A stretch of DNA of 64,000 bases from Persicaria tinctoria (GCA_037127255.1 JBANSL010000004.1:28920467-28984466); one strand, 5' to 3'. Counted from the first letter of the stretch, positions 11,215 to 23,110 are shown. Program-made: numbers and translations. The notes: a model not told the origin generated them from the letters alone.

Positions 11215-12327
11215 ATGTCTCTTGCTCCTAAGATGGATGCTCCAACCTATTTGTCTAAAGTTGAGAAGGAGCGTTGGTTCTAGCTATGGGATGTAAGTTA
11301 TCAGTCGATTCGGTTATTTCATCTGGAGACATTGTAGAGGCTTGGTCTTCGTGGTCCAGTATCTTGGTTGTTGGATAAGGGGGGTCTAGCCAACTTCATA
11401 TCGATGAGCGCGCCGACTTATCCTATTTTTGTGCGTGAGTTCCTGTCAACTCTGGATGTGCAATCTGATAAGGACATCCATTTCATACTATTGGGTACTG
11501 AATGCTCGATTCAAAAAGAATTTCTATCTCTTGCGTTGGGAATGCATATATATTGGTCTAATCCTTGGCGTCGGAGCTTGTCTTCTACCAAACCTGCTGA
11601 GGCTTGGAGTATAGTGTCGGGCCATTTTGGAGGGTTTGAGGTCTTTCATAACTATTTGATTACACACCCTGCCCTTAGGCTATGCCACAGGGTGTTGACC
11701 CCTACATTCTATGGCTCTGCTAATCCGACGGTTATTCCTTAGTGGATGTGGATGTGGTTATATTGTTTGACGTCAGAGGCCGAGTGTATACCAGATTGGA
11801 TAGAGTTGTTTCTGGCTGCTTGTGCAGACGCACATCGAAAGATAGATGATATGAGTGCCCATATTGTTACTTTGGGTGGACTGATTACTCTCATAGCATG
11901 ATATATAGGTATGGATTTGAGCTCCATGTAACCCTCGACATCGCCTTTCTATTATGACATGGCATCCCTACTGAGAGCTCGTCTAATTGAATGGGTAGTC
12001 CGCTCAGACAGCAGCGAGTGTTTCCGTTTGTTATCTGGCGCGAAGGGTGAGCACCACCAGTATCTTCCTATGACTTACCTGTTGGCCCTACTTTGGTTGC
12101 TTTCTGTATTCGTAATGTTCCAGCACTTGCTGGGATGGTTGTGGACCCATCCTCTTCAAGCAGAATTCTTCTAGGAGATGAGGCGGATGATGATCTTGAT
12201 ATCCCCACTGAGAGTAGTTCTTTGTTTGAGCTTATCGCGATCCTTGACAGTCACTTGACGAGAATGGAAAATCAGTATCTAAGAAGTTTTCGTAGACTAC
12301 ATGAGCATCAGTTAAGTCTAGAGTAGA
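11215..12327 (+). pseudogene. Late Athila ORF, last array copy with native C terminus
   Basis: This copy starts at the ATG at 11215 and includes the APTYPIFVREFLSTL and FHNYLITHPALRLCH blocks. Past IELFLA it does not jump back to the pol end. It continues as ACADAHRKIDDMSAHI and, after frame changes near 11900 and 12100, ends in a helical, charged segment (FELIAILDSHLTRMENQYL) stopping at 12324-12326. It is therefore the only copy with the ancestral 3' end. Stops and frameshifts make it non-functional. It is followed by a polypurine-type motif, as in element A. Confidence 0.6.
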
Positions 12328-14153
12328 AGATAGAAAAGATACATGCATGTCTTCTGAAGCCTTGGGCGCAGATATCCTTGGACATCAATCAGCGGTCTGG
12401 ACTCGGACCCCGCCTTCATAGTAATACGTTAGCTATTTGCTTCCTTCAAACCCTTTATTTTATTTTTCATTGTTCCTTCTTGTGTTTCTGTGCATTGAGG
12501 ACAATAAAACATGTAAGTGTGGGGGGAGAAGTGAAGTTAATTAGTTAGGTTAGTTCATGTTTGAATTTCTGTTTTTGATTTTTGTTATTTCCTTTTTGTT
12601 ATTTAGTTTATGTTATTTCTTTGATGTTATAAAAAAATGTCAAAAATGAAAAGAAAAAAAAAGAAAAATGTCGAAAAAATTAGAGAAAAAAAAAAATGAG
12701 TCTTGTTTTGTTGTTTTGCATATTGTGTTATCAAAGATTTCCATCTGATTTGAGTTTGTCCTATTTTGACTTTATACTGGCATGATTTTATAAATCTCAT
12801 GGAATTCTGAAATGATTTGATCTTATCCTGAAAATTGGTTTTTATATGAAATATGATTAGGCATATGTAATTGAACATGTATGATCTAATTTTGGGAGTA
12901 TGCTTGAAATTCGACAACAATTTGTCCCAGTGAGATATTTTTGGCCTCAATAGGGATACATCTATATTCCTTTTGCTTTTCTTTTGTGATTTACTCTTCC
13001 TATGCATTTATCATTGAGTATTGCCATGGTTATCTATTTTCAAGGCCGATTATATACATGTTCATTGCTTGATAAGTTTAAATGATAGAGGCAACCTTTT
13101 AGCCACATCATGTCTATGTTATATCTTGTTTTGAAGTCAGTTTAAGCCTTTAGCCTTTTTATTGATAGCTCCACAAAATTATTATTCCTAGCCTATGACG
13201 AGCCTTACTCTTATTCCGGGGGAACTGGGATTTTGAGTGGGTTATGGAATCTATTTTGGAGAATGAAGCTAAATTGTGATGTTATGGTTTATGGTTTTGA
13301 GAAGATGTAATATTATGTGCTTATTTATTCCCTCGGTTTATGCACTTGGTTTTCATGTATTTTAGCTCAGGAAAAAAGAAATAAAAAGCTTGGACCTAGG
13401 GAGGATAAAATTCACCTAGGGGTAAAACAAAGTAAAAAAATTCGAAAAAAGAAAAAGAAAAAAAAAGGGAATAAAGAGTCATTTATTTTATTTTTGCATA
13501 ATGAGGAAGAATTGGATTTATTTTGGCTAGAAGTTATATTGGTTGGGTGTTGGAGATTTCATGATATGTGAGATGATGAGATTTTGAGATGAGATGATGA
13601 CATGATGAGTTATGAGATATTTTGGAGTTTTGATGATGATATTGAGAGATGTTGTGCATTTGTGAGCTTGATGTTATTGAGTTGGTTTGTGTTATGTTGG
13701 GAGTTGTTGAAATCTTGTTTTCCCGGAATTTATAGCACCACATGACCAAATACAATTTCTTGCCCTTATGTTTCTACCAAGCCCCATTACAACCCCGCCG
13801 AATGGAATCTTCTATGAAGGTTTCCATTGAGCAAAAGTCCTCTTGATGTCCATATTTTTGCATTGCCGTATCCGGTGGAGATTTTGTGATATAAATGTCA
13901 ATATTTGAGTTGATGCTTGTATATGAAATTGAGGTGAGTGTATGCTTAAAGCCTAAACAGATGAGAGTGAGAGATACACATTTTAGCCTTGGTAAGGTTG
14001 GAATTTTTAGCATGCAAGCAACTTGATCTCATATATACATGTTATGGCGTTTATAAGTTTGGTTATATTTGCACTATTGATAATGTTGCTTTTGATGAGT
14101 AAAGTTGTGAAATAATTTCTTGTGGGATGCGTAGATGATGTTTTGCTTTATGG
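12328..14153 (+). other. 3' non-coding region of element B
   Basis: No coding potential. It holds an internal polypurine-type motif (12494-12529), GACCTAGGGAGGATAAAATT and a GGGGTAAAAC motif near 13392-13428 followed by an AAGAAAAAG-rich tract, and a CCTAAACAGATGAGAGTGA plus GGTAAGGTTGGA block near 13950-14000. Equivalent motifs occur in the same order in elements A and C. Confidence 0.6.
12494..12529 (+). promoter_or_regulatory. Internal polypurine-type motif with short AGGA-loop hairpin (element B)
   Basis: ATTG (12494-12497) and CAAT (12502-12505) pair around AGGA. This is the shortest of the six stems. AAGTGTGGGGGGAGAA follows, about 1.65 kb upstream of the terminal tract. Confidence 0.5.
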
Positions 14154-14192
14154 TTGTTTGAGGACAAGCAAGAGTTAAGTGTGAGGGGGATT
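14154..14192 (+). promoter_or_regulatory. Terminal polypurine tract with AGGA-loop hairpin (element B)
   Basis: TTGTTTG (14154-14160) and CAAGCAA (14165-14171) pair over 7 bp around AGGA, with one G-U pair where elements A and C have C-G. AAGTGTGAGGGGGAT follows and directly abuts the 3' LTR. Confidence 0.75.
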
Positions 14193-14661
14193 TGATAATG
14201 CATATTTCACATAGGCATTATAAGGACTTCTTATGGCATTTAGGTAATGGATTTGCTATTGTTTGAGTCTAGTTTCGTATACTTCTTGTGAAGTATTCGA
14301 GTTCGGAATCTATGCCTTTTAGTGTTTATTCTGCAGAATTACATTCCGACCTTGAATGGACTTTGGGAAGAGCTTAAGAGACATGTTTTGGAGCATATGG
14401 AGGCTAAGGAGGAAGCTAGAAAGGAGGAAGGAAGCACGACATTGGAGTTTATTGAAGTCAATCGAGGAAAGTCGTACACTGCATAGGCGGCGCCCATCGT
14501 GGGCCATTTTTTAGTAGTCGCGATTTTGGATCCGAAAACATTATTTCCTATTATTTTATTCCTATTCCTACTAGGGTTTGGCCGACTCTTAGAGAGTCTT
14601 TATTAGGTTATTTCAGTTCTATTCGTCGAGTGGTTGGCTATTGTGACACTATGAACACAAT

Positions 14662-14710
<49 letters not shown>

Positions 14711-15507
14711 GGCATATGAGTTGCTAAACTCATAGTTTCGCATGTGATTCGAAGACATGGTTGTTTAGACTGTGAGGATTTGATTCTATTTGGTTATTCA
14801 TATTCTTAGTTATCATCTTGTGCTTATTAATTATATTTGTGTTCCTTTCTATGATTGATCACCATGTTAGGAATTGCATCTTATCTATGAATTCATTTTT
14901 GTTTTCTTGATAGCAAACAAACGTATTGAGATAGTGATGTTTCTTTCTCTTTGTAGTGAATGATTTCAGTTGATATATGTTGAGGATATTTGATTAGGGC
15001 TGAGTTCGGTATGCTCCTATTAATCTTAATTGCATTGAGTCAATGTGCCAATTGGTCTTGATTACTTAAGCCCTTAATGCTATTCTTTAGTGATATAGAA
15101 TAAGATGAGTGAATCTATGCGGATCTCTCAACTTTAGTCAAGTAGACCTATGAATATGAATAATCTGAGGACCATGTATTCCAACCATTGTCAGAGAATA
15201 ACAAGTGAAGTGTTATTTCTACTTTGATATCAATCTACTTTGCAATCACAAATCTGGTTTCTTTTACATCTTAGTTATTTGCTACAAATCATTGTTTTGT
15301 CATCAGAGTTCTTCTATAGAGTTATTGAATAGGAAATCGCTTCTCCCTGTGGGTTCGATAGCGGACTTCATCGCTATACTAGTAGTTATTTGGTTTATCC
15401 AGTGATTGAATTGATTGCCGGCCTAATCTATTGGTTTTGTGTTTGAGTTTAGATATTATTACTATTTGATAAAGGGCGAAACTGCCAACGACATTTGTCC
15501 CGCATGA
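14193..15507 (+). mobile_element. 3' LTR of element B
   Basis: It begins TGATAATGCATATTTCAC after the polypurine tract and ends near CCCGCAT at 15505-15507, in parallel with the 5' copy ending at 3809. About 300 bp at its left has no counterpart in the truncated 5' LTR. The terminal TCA seen in the 5' LTR reads TGA here. No target duplication can be tested, because the left end of B lies outside the window. Confidence 0.8.
14663..14706 (+). repeat. (AG)22 microsatellite
   Basis: A perfect 44-base AG run lies in the 3' LTR of element B. The 5' LTR has only TTAGAGAAAGATATAGAGAA at this place, so the run expanded after insertion. Confidence 0.95.
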
Positions 15508-15730
15508 GATATTATAAGGATGCTGGGTCTAATTTACAAGTGATTCAAGGCCTACCTGTTTAACAAGAGCTTTTCCTTTTCAGGCTCCAAGTCGGTAGTG
15601 TAGGGAAGGGGCTTGTGCCTCTTAAGATCTACGTCGGTCTAGTCGGTAGTGTAGGGAAGGCGGTTTAGCATTTTTGCGATGCTTTTGCTTAAGTTTCTCT
15701 TCCTCATGGAGAAGTTGACGAAGAAGGTCA
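15508..15730. other. Non-coding stretch with a short direct repeat
   Basis: GTCGGTAGTGTAGGGAAGG occurs at 15591-15609 and 15642-15660. I see no gene here. It may be residue of the adjacent inverted copia fragment. Confidence 0.4.
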
Positions 15731-16240
15731 TCAACCAATCATTTCTTCTGTTTTCATCATGAATAAGGGTCTGTAAGTGGCATACATGCCATTCAAGATG
15801 AAATTAATCATGTCTTCATCAGGGAACCCTTGGCAATGGTTTGAAGTTGAGTTTTGAGAGCCATCCGATGAGCTCGAGTTTATGCCTACAGTAATTGTTG
15901 TCCAAGCAACGTGACTCGTAGATGATCGAGCCACATGTTCAAGGGCACGCTCGGACAATGTGGATTTAAGCCAGAGTAGAACGAACTGATCACGGCGGTG
16001 CCATTGGTTGTAATCCGGATTGGAAATCGATGGAGAGGTGTCATCGGCAGCCCGCGGCATGTGCTGCGTGGAGTGTTGGAATTGAGAACAAAGGGTTCCA
16101 ACTCAAATGCTTCAAGATCCAAGAGAACTAGGTTTCACCAAAGGGAAAAATTCTTTCGATCGAATTTGACATTGATGGTGGGGATTCTGAAGTTGATGGG
16201 AGATGTGGTTATATTAGCAAGGAGTTGATCGTTGTTGTTG
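15731..16240 (-). pseudogene. Ty1/copia gag fragment
   Basis: Read on the minus strand, NVKFDRKNFSLW (near 16170) matches the start of the copia gag domain. After a frameshift, DQFVLLWLKSTLSERALEHVARSSTSHVAW matches its central helical part, then GFPDEDMINFILNGM its end. Stops and at least two frame changes are present. No LTR, protease or other pol sequence adjoins it, so it is an isolated relic of a capsid gene. Confidence 0.65.
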
Positions 16241-17593
16241 GTGGTATAAACGGTGTTTGGATGGGAATTTTATGGATCAAATAAACCTTAAGCGACTGAT
16301 ACCGTATGAGCACTAGAATGAAATGAATTATGCTCTACTTTTGTATTCACGTATATGAAATATATAGATACAAGGTGATAAGGTTGACTAACTAACAAGG
16401 CAGGTGTTGAAAGGGTATTTCTATCAAGGCTTGTAAATAAATAAATTTATAAATCAAGATCCCGCTATAGTATAGTAGGATCAAGTTCGTCTTGCGAGAG
16501 ATAGTCAGTTCCTAAGCGTTAGTTACTTAGAAAAATAGAAAGAATATGTGGCAGAGTAGAGAGTTCTGGAGGGTGTAATTGCTGAATTCAGGAAGAAAAA
16601 AATCAATACAAATGAAATCTAGTTCATAGAGATCGCCATAACGACAATCACGCATGCAAATACCACAAATCACATAAAAATCACACTTATCTGTGAAAAG
16701 AGCTAACTTTCGCAAACCCTAGCAAAGCAATCAATTAACTCTTGTAAATTAATAAACTTTACTATTTATCTTAACTAGGTCTTTCAAAACTATCGTTTCA
16801 AAACCCTAATTACTATCAAATTCACAATTATCTCGTTCAATTTAATTGCAAAAAAAAAAAAAAAAAGTGTCCCCCCCTTTCGTAAGGTACTTAAGCACAT
16901 AAGATAGATAGAAGCATGTACCCAAATCTTGGATTCATAGCATTCTAATACGCATGAGTATCGTTGGGCTCACCCCAACCTTAGAAAAGGCAAATACTCA
17001 CGCATAAATATGGTAGACATTGCAAAAGGCATGAAATTCTGTAAAAACACAGAAATTTAATTGAAGTAAACCAGGAAAATAACTCCATAATACTATAATA
17101 GCGTCTTCACAACCTCACAACATGTCTTAAACTTTCGCCTAAGAACATGCCTCAAAAGCTCTCAAAATCGCTCTAAAAACGCCAAACCCTAGTGCTGAAA
17201 AGTATGCATACGTTTCTATGAAGAGAGGATAATTAAAACTGACCCTAAAGGTTCCTACTTATACTAAACACTTAAAATCTATCTTAGGAAATAAAAATAA
17301 AATCGAATTTATCTAAATTCTGTTTAAATCTGGGATAAAAATTGTCAAATTTGGGTTCTAACGGCCGATACCAACCCGGGACACCTCGGTACCGATCCTC
17401 ATGTAGCTCGGTATGGCTTCTGCTATTGAATTCTTAGAACATAATTTACCACCTTGGTACCCACCTCGGTATGCCTGTTGTTTTCTTCCTGACTTCTTCT
17501 CTCGGTTTAGGCTTTGTTCGGGCTCTGTTCAGCCCCTTCTTTGGCTCAGTTTGGGCACATTTTTGCTCATATAGCTCCTTCATTATTTCTCCA

Positions 17594-19565
17594 TCTATAT
17601 TATAATACTAAAGGAGAAGTCGCCTACGACATGTGGCGGCTTCTCCTTTAAAGTAGGTATTTTTAATTTAATTATTTATTAATGAAGTTGTTTGGATAAT
17701 TAAGTAAATTTAATTAATTAATTAAATCTAATTCGGTTAAGATTTGATCGGTTAAGATTTGGATACGAATTCAGTGGATATATTTAATATTTTAGTTGGT
17801 TAGTTTAGATATTTATCGGATAAGATTAAAATAAAATCATATTTATTTTAATAAATCAAATATGACTTTTTTTTTGTTTAGATTTTTAATTGTGTCTCTT
17901 CTTATGTACGTTCACCATCATTTACTATATAATCACCCTTCTTCTCACTTCCTTTACATTTTTCTTCTTCTTATCTTTACCTCAAGTTTTTTGCATCTGT
18001 TCAAAGGATAAATTCGTACAATCATACTAATAATACTAATCAACAATGGTGGAAATTATTGGTGAGACTCAATTTGATTTCTCGCTCTCTTTTATATTTG
18101 TATTTTTTTAATTTCAATTTCACATTCTCAATGTTAGATTTGTTTGTATTCATAATTCTATATTGTAATTTATTTGGTTAAGTATATAAGTCATTCGTTC
18201 ATATCCCTTAGTTGGTACTTGGTACTCATGTTTTATTAGTTCATGGGTAATTGATACTATTTTATTTCAACCGATCCGCTATACGTTTGATCAAACTCTA
18301 TGGGATGAAACTGATTAAAAAATATAGTAATGAAATATCTTAATTTTCAACGAATGAAGACAGAATAGTTGAACGATGTATATCGGGTTACGATCTCCTG
18401 TGAGAATCAAAATTTGACTTTAAGTACTTGGATTATTGTTTGTAGGAGTTACTTGACTAATTATGAACCATAATGAGTATAGTCATGAAATCAAATAAAG
18501 TGATAATCAATTGATCGACCGTTTGGTTTTAATCCTTAAAAATTAACTAAGTTGATATTAATTTTTTAAAATTCTAATTATTAAATATAAAATCGTCAAT
18601 ATATGTGATTATATATCTATATATTATGCTTTTGTAAATAGAAGTTGTTAGGTTAAATCCCATTAATTAATTTTGTTCCAGTTTATTTTAGTTAGTATAA
18701 TTCACTTATTATATAATTTTTAATCTAAACCTAGACTCTTTTTTATTATATTTTTCTTAATTTTATTTTCAAATGAAACAAGAAAATGAATAAAGATTTG
18801 AAAAAATTAATATTTTATTCAAATCAATTAGAAGATGAGTGATTCAATTATTTTTATTTTAATCGTATGTAATGATATGGTTTATACTCATCGTATAGGA
18901 TCATAAAAGTTAATAAGCTAATTTATGACGGAGGTAAATTAATTATATTAATAGTATCACAATTGAGCTGTTATTTTCACATGGCGTGCCTCCCATATGG
19001 TAATGCTATTTGCGCAATTTGATTGATTGAATATAAATGTTGACACCTTATTTAATTATTTTTACACAGTATTATTTGAATTTTCAATTCAATCTATTTT
19101 ACTTAAAACCGAATTTGATTTTATTTGTTAAATTAAAAAAATAAACTCAAATATTTTTTTATTGAGCAAAATTTAACATTATCGGTTAAAATCTTTGGAG
19201 TTTTGTTGTTGTTGTTTAAATTCAAATATGAAATAACTAATAAGACATTGACCTAATCCTAACAATATCTTAATATTGTAATTTTTTTTTCAAATTTACA
19301 ATCTTAATCACGATCATCCTAACAATATCTGAGATTTTTTTAATATCTAGATTTGAAAAAAATGATCAATTTTATTGTCTTATAATAAACACTTCTGCAA
19401 ATGAAAAGGCAATGAAAGACAAACTAACTCATTTCACAAAAATGAAAAGGCAATAAAACAAAGAACTAAAATATGACATTTATTAATCGACTATAGCCAG
19501 TTATAGAGAGTTAAAAATATTTTTATTTACAAAAATCCCGCATAAGATGCGGGTTACTATACTAA
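17594..19565 (+). mobile_element. Non-autonomous Helitron 1
   Basis: The 5' end TCTATATTATAATACTAAAGG follows an A, and the 3' end is a hairpin (CCCGCAT, AA, GATGCGGG-like arms at 19536-19553) followed by CTAA and a host T. This is the A|TC...CTRR|T signature of plant Helitrons. At 1.97 kb it encodes no Rep/helicase. The inside is AT-rich with no gene I recognise. Confidence 0.8.
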
Positions 19566-19567
19566 TA

Positions 19568-19803
19568 CTATCTCCGTCCAAAAATACATTGGCTTTACTA
19601 TTCACGCACGCTTTTTTAAGAAGGTAAAAACTATATAAAATATTAACTTTTTATTAATTTTTTTTAATAATTACAAACTTATTGATAATAAGTTTGTAAT
19701 TATTAAAAAAAACTAATAAAAAAGTTAATATTTTATATAGTTTTTAACTCCTAAAAAACCGTGCATGAATAGTAAAAGTCCATGTATTTTTGGACGGGGG
19801 GAG
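19568..19803. mobile_element. Stowaway MITE
   Basis: The terminal repeats CTATCTCCGTCCAAAAATAC and (reverse complement of the right end) CTCCCCCCGTCCAAAAATAC match the Stowaway CTCCCTCCGTCC consensus. The whole 236 bp is a near-continuous inverted repeat centred near 19687, flanked by TA on both sides. Confidence 0.9.
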
Positions 19804-20828
19804 TATAATACTAAAAAAGAACTCGTCTAACCCATGTGTCGCCTTCTCTTTTAATGTAGGGATTTTTAGTTAGGGATATTGATTATTAAGTTACTTTACA
19901 ATTCCAATTAAAATTAAATTAAAATATATACAATTATTAAAGATAACAATTAATAGCAAATATCCGCACAAACGTTGATTGCGTAAGGATATAAGCAAAT
20001 TTGCATATTTGATTGCACAAAATTAGTTGTGATATTCTCGACATTATGGTTGGTTGGTTTAGATATTCATTGGATAAAATAAAAATTATAATATAGTTAT
20101 TCATATCTTTTTAGTTAGGATATGGTTGATTTCTAATGTTTTGTTTCTTTAAAAAAATACAAATTTATAAAAATACAAATTCAGGCGCATACATTATGTA
20201 ACATCATTAATGTATGATGTATCTATTCCATTAAATTGTATTTTTTCCCAAACTTATTCATTTTTTTAAATCATTTTTTAGGTAGTTGATATTTCTATAA
20301 TCAAGAATGGTGGAATGGATTTAATTTCTTCATGTAATTATTTTTATATTAGTGTGATTTATGAAGAAAGTCCATTCCACCACTCTTAATTAATGAAACA
20401 TCATCGACATGAAAAAAAAATGACAAAACATTACCACCATTACATATACTTTGAGCTATTTGGAAGACTCAATTTTTTTAATTACCTCAATGGTATCTCA
20501 AATGTATTCTTTAGTTTTATTTTTTACATTGCCTTATTTATTTAGTTTCATTATTATTCTAATATTTATTAGCATCATTTTGATACGAATAATTTTTACA
20601 AGCTTTACCAATATTTGCATAACTTTATGCTTATATTTGATTCTAATACTTAAATTTTCTTATTATTTAGCATATTTATTTATTTCGGTATTCAATATGT
20701 TAGAGAATCTTTATTTTTTATTACTTTGTTTGTGATACTTATAATATTTATGTAAACAATCATAAATGATATTGTATAAACATATATTTTAAAACAAGAT
20801 CCGTGCAATGCACGGGGTACTGAGCTAG
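19804..20828 (+). mobile_element. Non-autonomous Helitron 2
   Basis: It opens TATAATACTAAAAAAGAACTCG, homologous to the start of Helitron 1 but lacking the first bases, which are displaced by the Stowaway. It ends with the hairpin CCGTGCA/TGCACGG and CTAG before a T at 20829. About 1.0 kb, no coding capacity. The two Helitrons are head to tail, and together they interrupt a single A|T site in the surrounding LTR. Confidence 0.75.
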
Positions 20829-21135
20829 TTTCTTTCTGTTCTTTTCCGAGCACTCTTTTAGTTTCCTTCCGCTTCTCCTTATGCTCTAAAAGGCTTTGAA
20901 ACAGCTTAAAAAATATGCAAAACATAACAAATGCTTGTGTAGATCTCCATATCTCAAGAAATACGAAAACCTACTCAAACGACGCTAAACCCAACATAAA
21001 ATCTAAGATAAAGACTCAAGATGACACTAAAATACTTATAAAAATATGACTAAAAAGATGGATATTATCGGGTGAATAATCTTCCAGAGTACACAAAGGC
21101 AGATGGCCCTTACGACCAGTAGGGGCAGCTGCACA

Positions 21136-21194
21136 CCCCCCCCCCCCCCCCCCCCCCAAAAAAGGCTGCACACCCCCCCCCCAAAAAAAAAAAA
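21136..21194. repeat. Poly-C and poly-A low-complexity block
   Basis: Runs of 22 and 10 cytosines are separated by AAAAAAGGCTGCACA and followed by 12 adenines. The word GCTGCACAC precedes both C runs, suggesting duplication with slippage. Run lengths may be unreliable in assembly. Confidence 0.9.
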
Positions 21195-22921
21195 TTTCCC
21201 CTTAGGTATATAATTTGGAATTGGAAATTTTGATCTTCAGAGAAACAATTCGCTATATTTTAGGAAAGATATAGGGAGAATCACGGACTGAAATCTCCTT
21301 GAAAGGTACCGGATTGAAATCCATGGGCCATGGCAGAAATCTCGCACCGCAGAAATCCATGGCTGCCTGCACTCCCTACAGATTGAAATCTCTTTCAGAA
21401 ATTAATTCTCGAAATCATAGTCGTCGCCGATCGTCATCTTCTTCCTCGCAAATTCACAATTGGAGTATTCCTCCCAATCGTAGTCGCGTCTTCGCTCCTA
21501 ATCCCTAAATTGGGTTACTTGACTTACTTCCCTGATTTTCCTATGAGAAATTGAGAATCGAAGTCGAATCTGCTGTCGTCGCCGGTTGTTGAGTGAGTGC
21601 TGACTCAGTAGTCGATCAGTGATTGATTCAGTAAGTTGTAGTGTTTGCCCGTATTCAAATTTTTGCAGCCTGTGTTACTTTATTTCATTGATTCAATCAA
21701 AATTTTCGAAGATAGATTGTGATTTGTGAATATTATAAAAATGAAGTTGATCGATCTCATCTAAGAGAGCATAACATAGATGATGCATATTTTTGAAATC
21801 TGTTTCAATTGAAATTTGTTTCATGAACTCAAATTTATGAACATCCATTTTTTACAACTTACTTTAAGTGAAATTGTTCCATGAACTCAAATTTATGCAT
21901 TTTTTTTTTTAAATCTTTGTAGGCTCATGGGTAAGGATCGAAAGTTAAAAATGATCGATTCAAGTAATGTCCCCCTTTGAGTGTACTTTATATATACAAG
22001 TAATAAAATAGGCGTAAGGATGAGCCTTCCGACATGACACGATTCCAAACCCTGAAAATAAAAAAAATTGTGGTAAAGTTTCGCTGCCAGACCCCTCATA
22101 GTTTCAGTTGAGGATCCGCCACTAAGAGTACATGATAGTCGTAAATATACAAGCTAGTAAATCTTTGGCTATCCTAATTAAATTACATAATCATATAATC
22201 ACTATCTTAATCATCTGTGTCATCTTGGATCCGATGATGCTTCATCCTGTCTTTCTTGTTATATATGATGATGTTCTTGTGTGCAATGAGTATATGAAAT
22301 GATATTACATTCCTACTCTTATTTATTTGTAACTCCTAAATCATAGAACACACATGGATCATGGATGGATGCACGTATACAAATACATGTTCTTAATACA
22401 TTATTACAATTTCCTAATTAATCTATTATTACCGGTTGTGATTATACGGTTATTGGTTCGTATTGGACGGGGTTAATAAACCGACTAAAATTATAAACAG
22501 GTTAAAAATTTATAAACTGTTGGTAAAAGTAGTTAAAAATTTATGAAAAAATATAAACTTCATATGGAACGAAAAACAGTTTATCTGTAAAAAGTGGAGT
22601 TTATTTGGTTGTTATTAGGGGTATTGTGGTACTTTCAAACCAAATAAACAAAATAAACTCCAAATAAGCTCCCTCAAGTAGTTTTTTTTTTAACTCATAA
22701 TTTTAACCTTTTTATGATTTTTTACACTCTTAAACTAGTTAAAAAAATAAACAACCCATTTTACTTATTTTTTTAACTAGTTAAAAAGTGCATCCATACA
22801 TACCCTATATCTTCTCCAGAAAACGCAAGTGGACTATCATTTATTTCTTTCTTTCTTTCAACGTAACTACCCTAAAAAACAAATATAATTGTTTAGCATA
22901 TTTATGCAGTCTAATTTAATA
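21195..22921. other. AT-rich intergenic DNA without a supported gene
   Basis: A 69-codon Ser/Arg-rich frame (21299-21508) and others are too short and unlike known proteins. GGATCCGCCACTAAG near 22111 resembles the end of a hAT-like element, but I could not find a convincing partner. The rest is AT-rich. Confidence 0.4.
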
Positions 22922-23110
22922 CTCTTTCCAGTCTAAAATAGATATTTATGCAGTCTAATTTATAAAAAAAAATTAAATAATTATAAACTTATTGATACTA
23001 AGTTTATAATTATTAAAAAAGAAATTAATAAAAAGAAATTTTACTTAGTTTTTAGCTCCTAAAAAAATAGGTCAATAAGTAAAAACTCGCCTATTTTAGA
23101 ATTGGATGAG
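22922..23110. mobile_element. Stowaway-like MITE
   Basis: CTCTTTCCAGTCTAAAATAG at the left and CTCATCCAATTCTAAAATAG (reverse complement of the right end) are imperfect Stowaway termini with flanking TA. The middle is a hairpin around AACTTATTGATACTAAGTTT. At 189 bp it is more decayed than the copy at 19568. Confidence 0.8.

Larger units (their letters stand above)
6556..11816 (+). repeat. Three tandem units of about 1.75 kb inside element B
   Basis: Units run about 6556-8331, 8332-10070 and 10071-11816. Each begins with a PGVTHFKKESMDA-type coding end (the pol-side terminus), then the conserved GGGAGGCAACC stretch, GC-rich GGCGCCCGCCG motifs, a long T-rich tract with repeated TTAGGATTAGATT-like words, and the late-ORF start near ATGTCTCATGCTCC. 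Each ends at the IPDWIELSLA motif. The last unit instead continues into a unique C terminus, which shows where the original ORF went. A fourth, truncated copy of the ORF end precedes the first unit (about 6375-6555). Confidence 0.85.
16405..21086 (-). mobile_element. Athila-like LTR in inverted orientation, split by Helitrons
   Basis: The left end (TGTTGAAAGGGTATTTCTATC, then CTATAGTATAGTAGGATC and TTCCTAAGC) parallels the inverted LTR end of element C (TGATAGGAGG, CTAGTATAGTAAGC, TTCCTAAGC). The right end near 21086 contains ATTATCGGGTGAATAATC. Between them are A/C-rich leader-like sequence and CTCGGTA-rich text, then the Helitrons at 17594-20828. No primer site, polypurine tract or internal region adjoins it, so I read it as a solo LTR. 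No clear target duplication was seen. Confidence 0.5.

Noticed and set aside
6556..11816. Regular repeats as a CRISPR-like or satellite array
   Set aside because: Units are 1.75 kb, contain retroelement coding and sit between LTRs. They are an internal duplication of element B.
20451..20735. 94-codon hydrophobic frame in Helitron 2
   Set aside because: Composition follows the AT-rich DNA (Ile, Leu, Phe, Tyr runs), with no homology I recognise and no helicase or Rep motif. Likely a chance frame.
21299..21508. 69-codon Ser/Arg-rich frame
   Set aside because: Short, low complexity, no domain, and no coding continuation on either side.
21110..22125. Possible hAT element between CAGTAGGGGCAGC and GGATCCGCCACTAAG
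   Set aside because: The termini match poorly as inverted repeats and no 8-bp duplication is visible.
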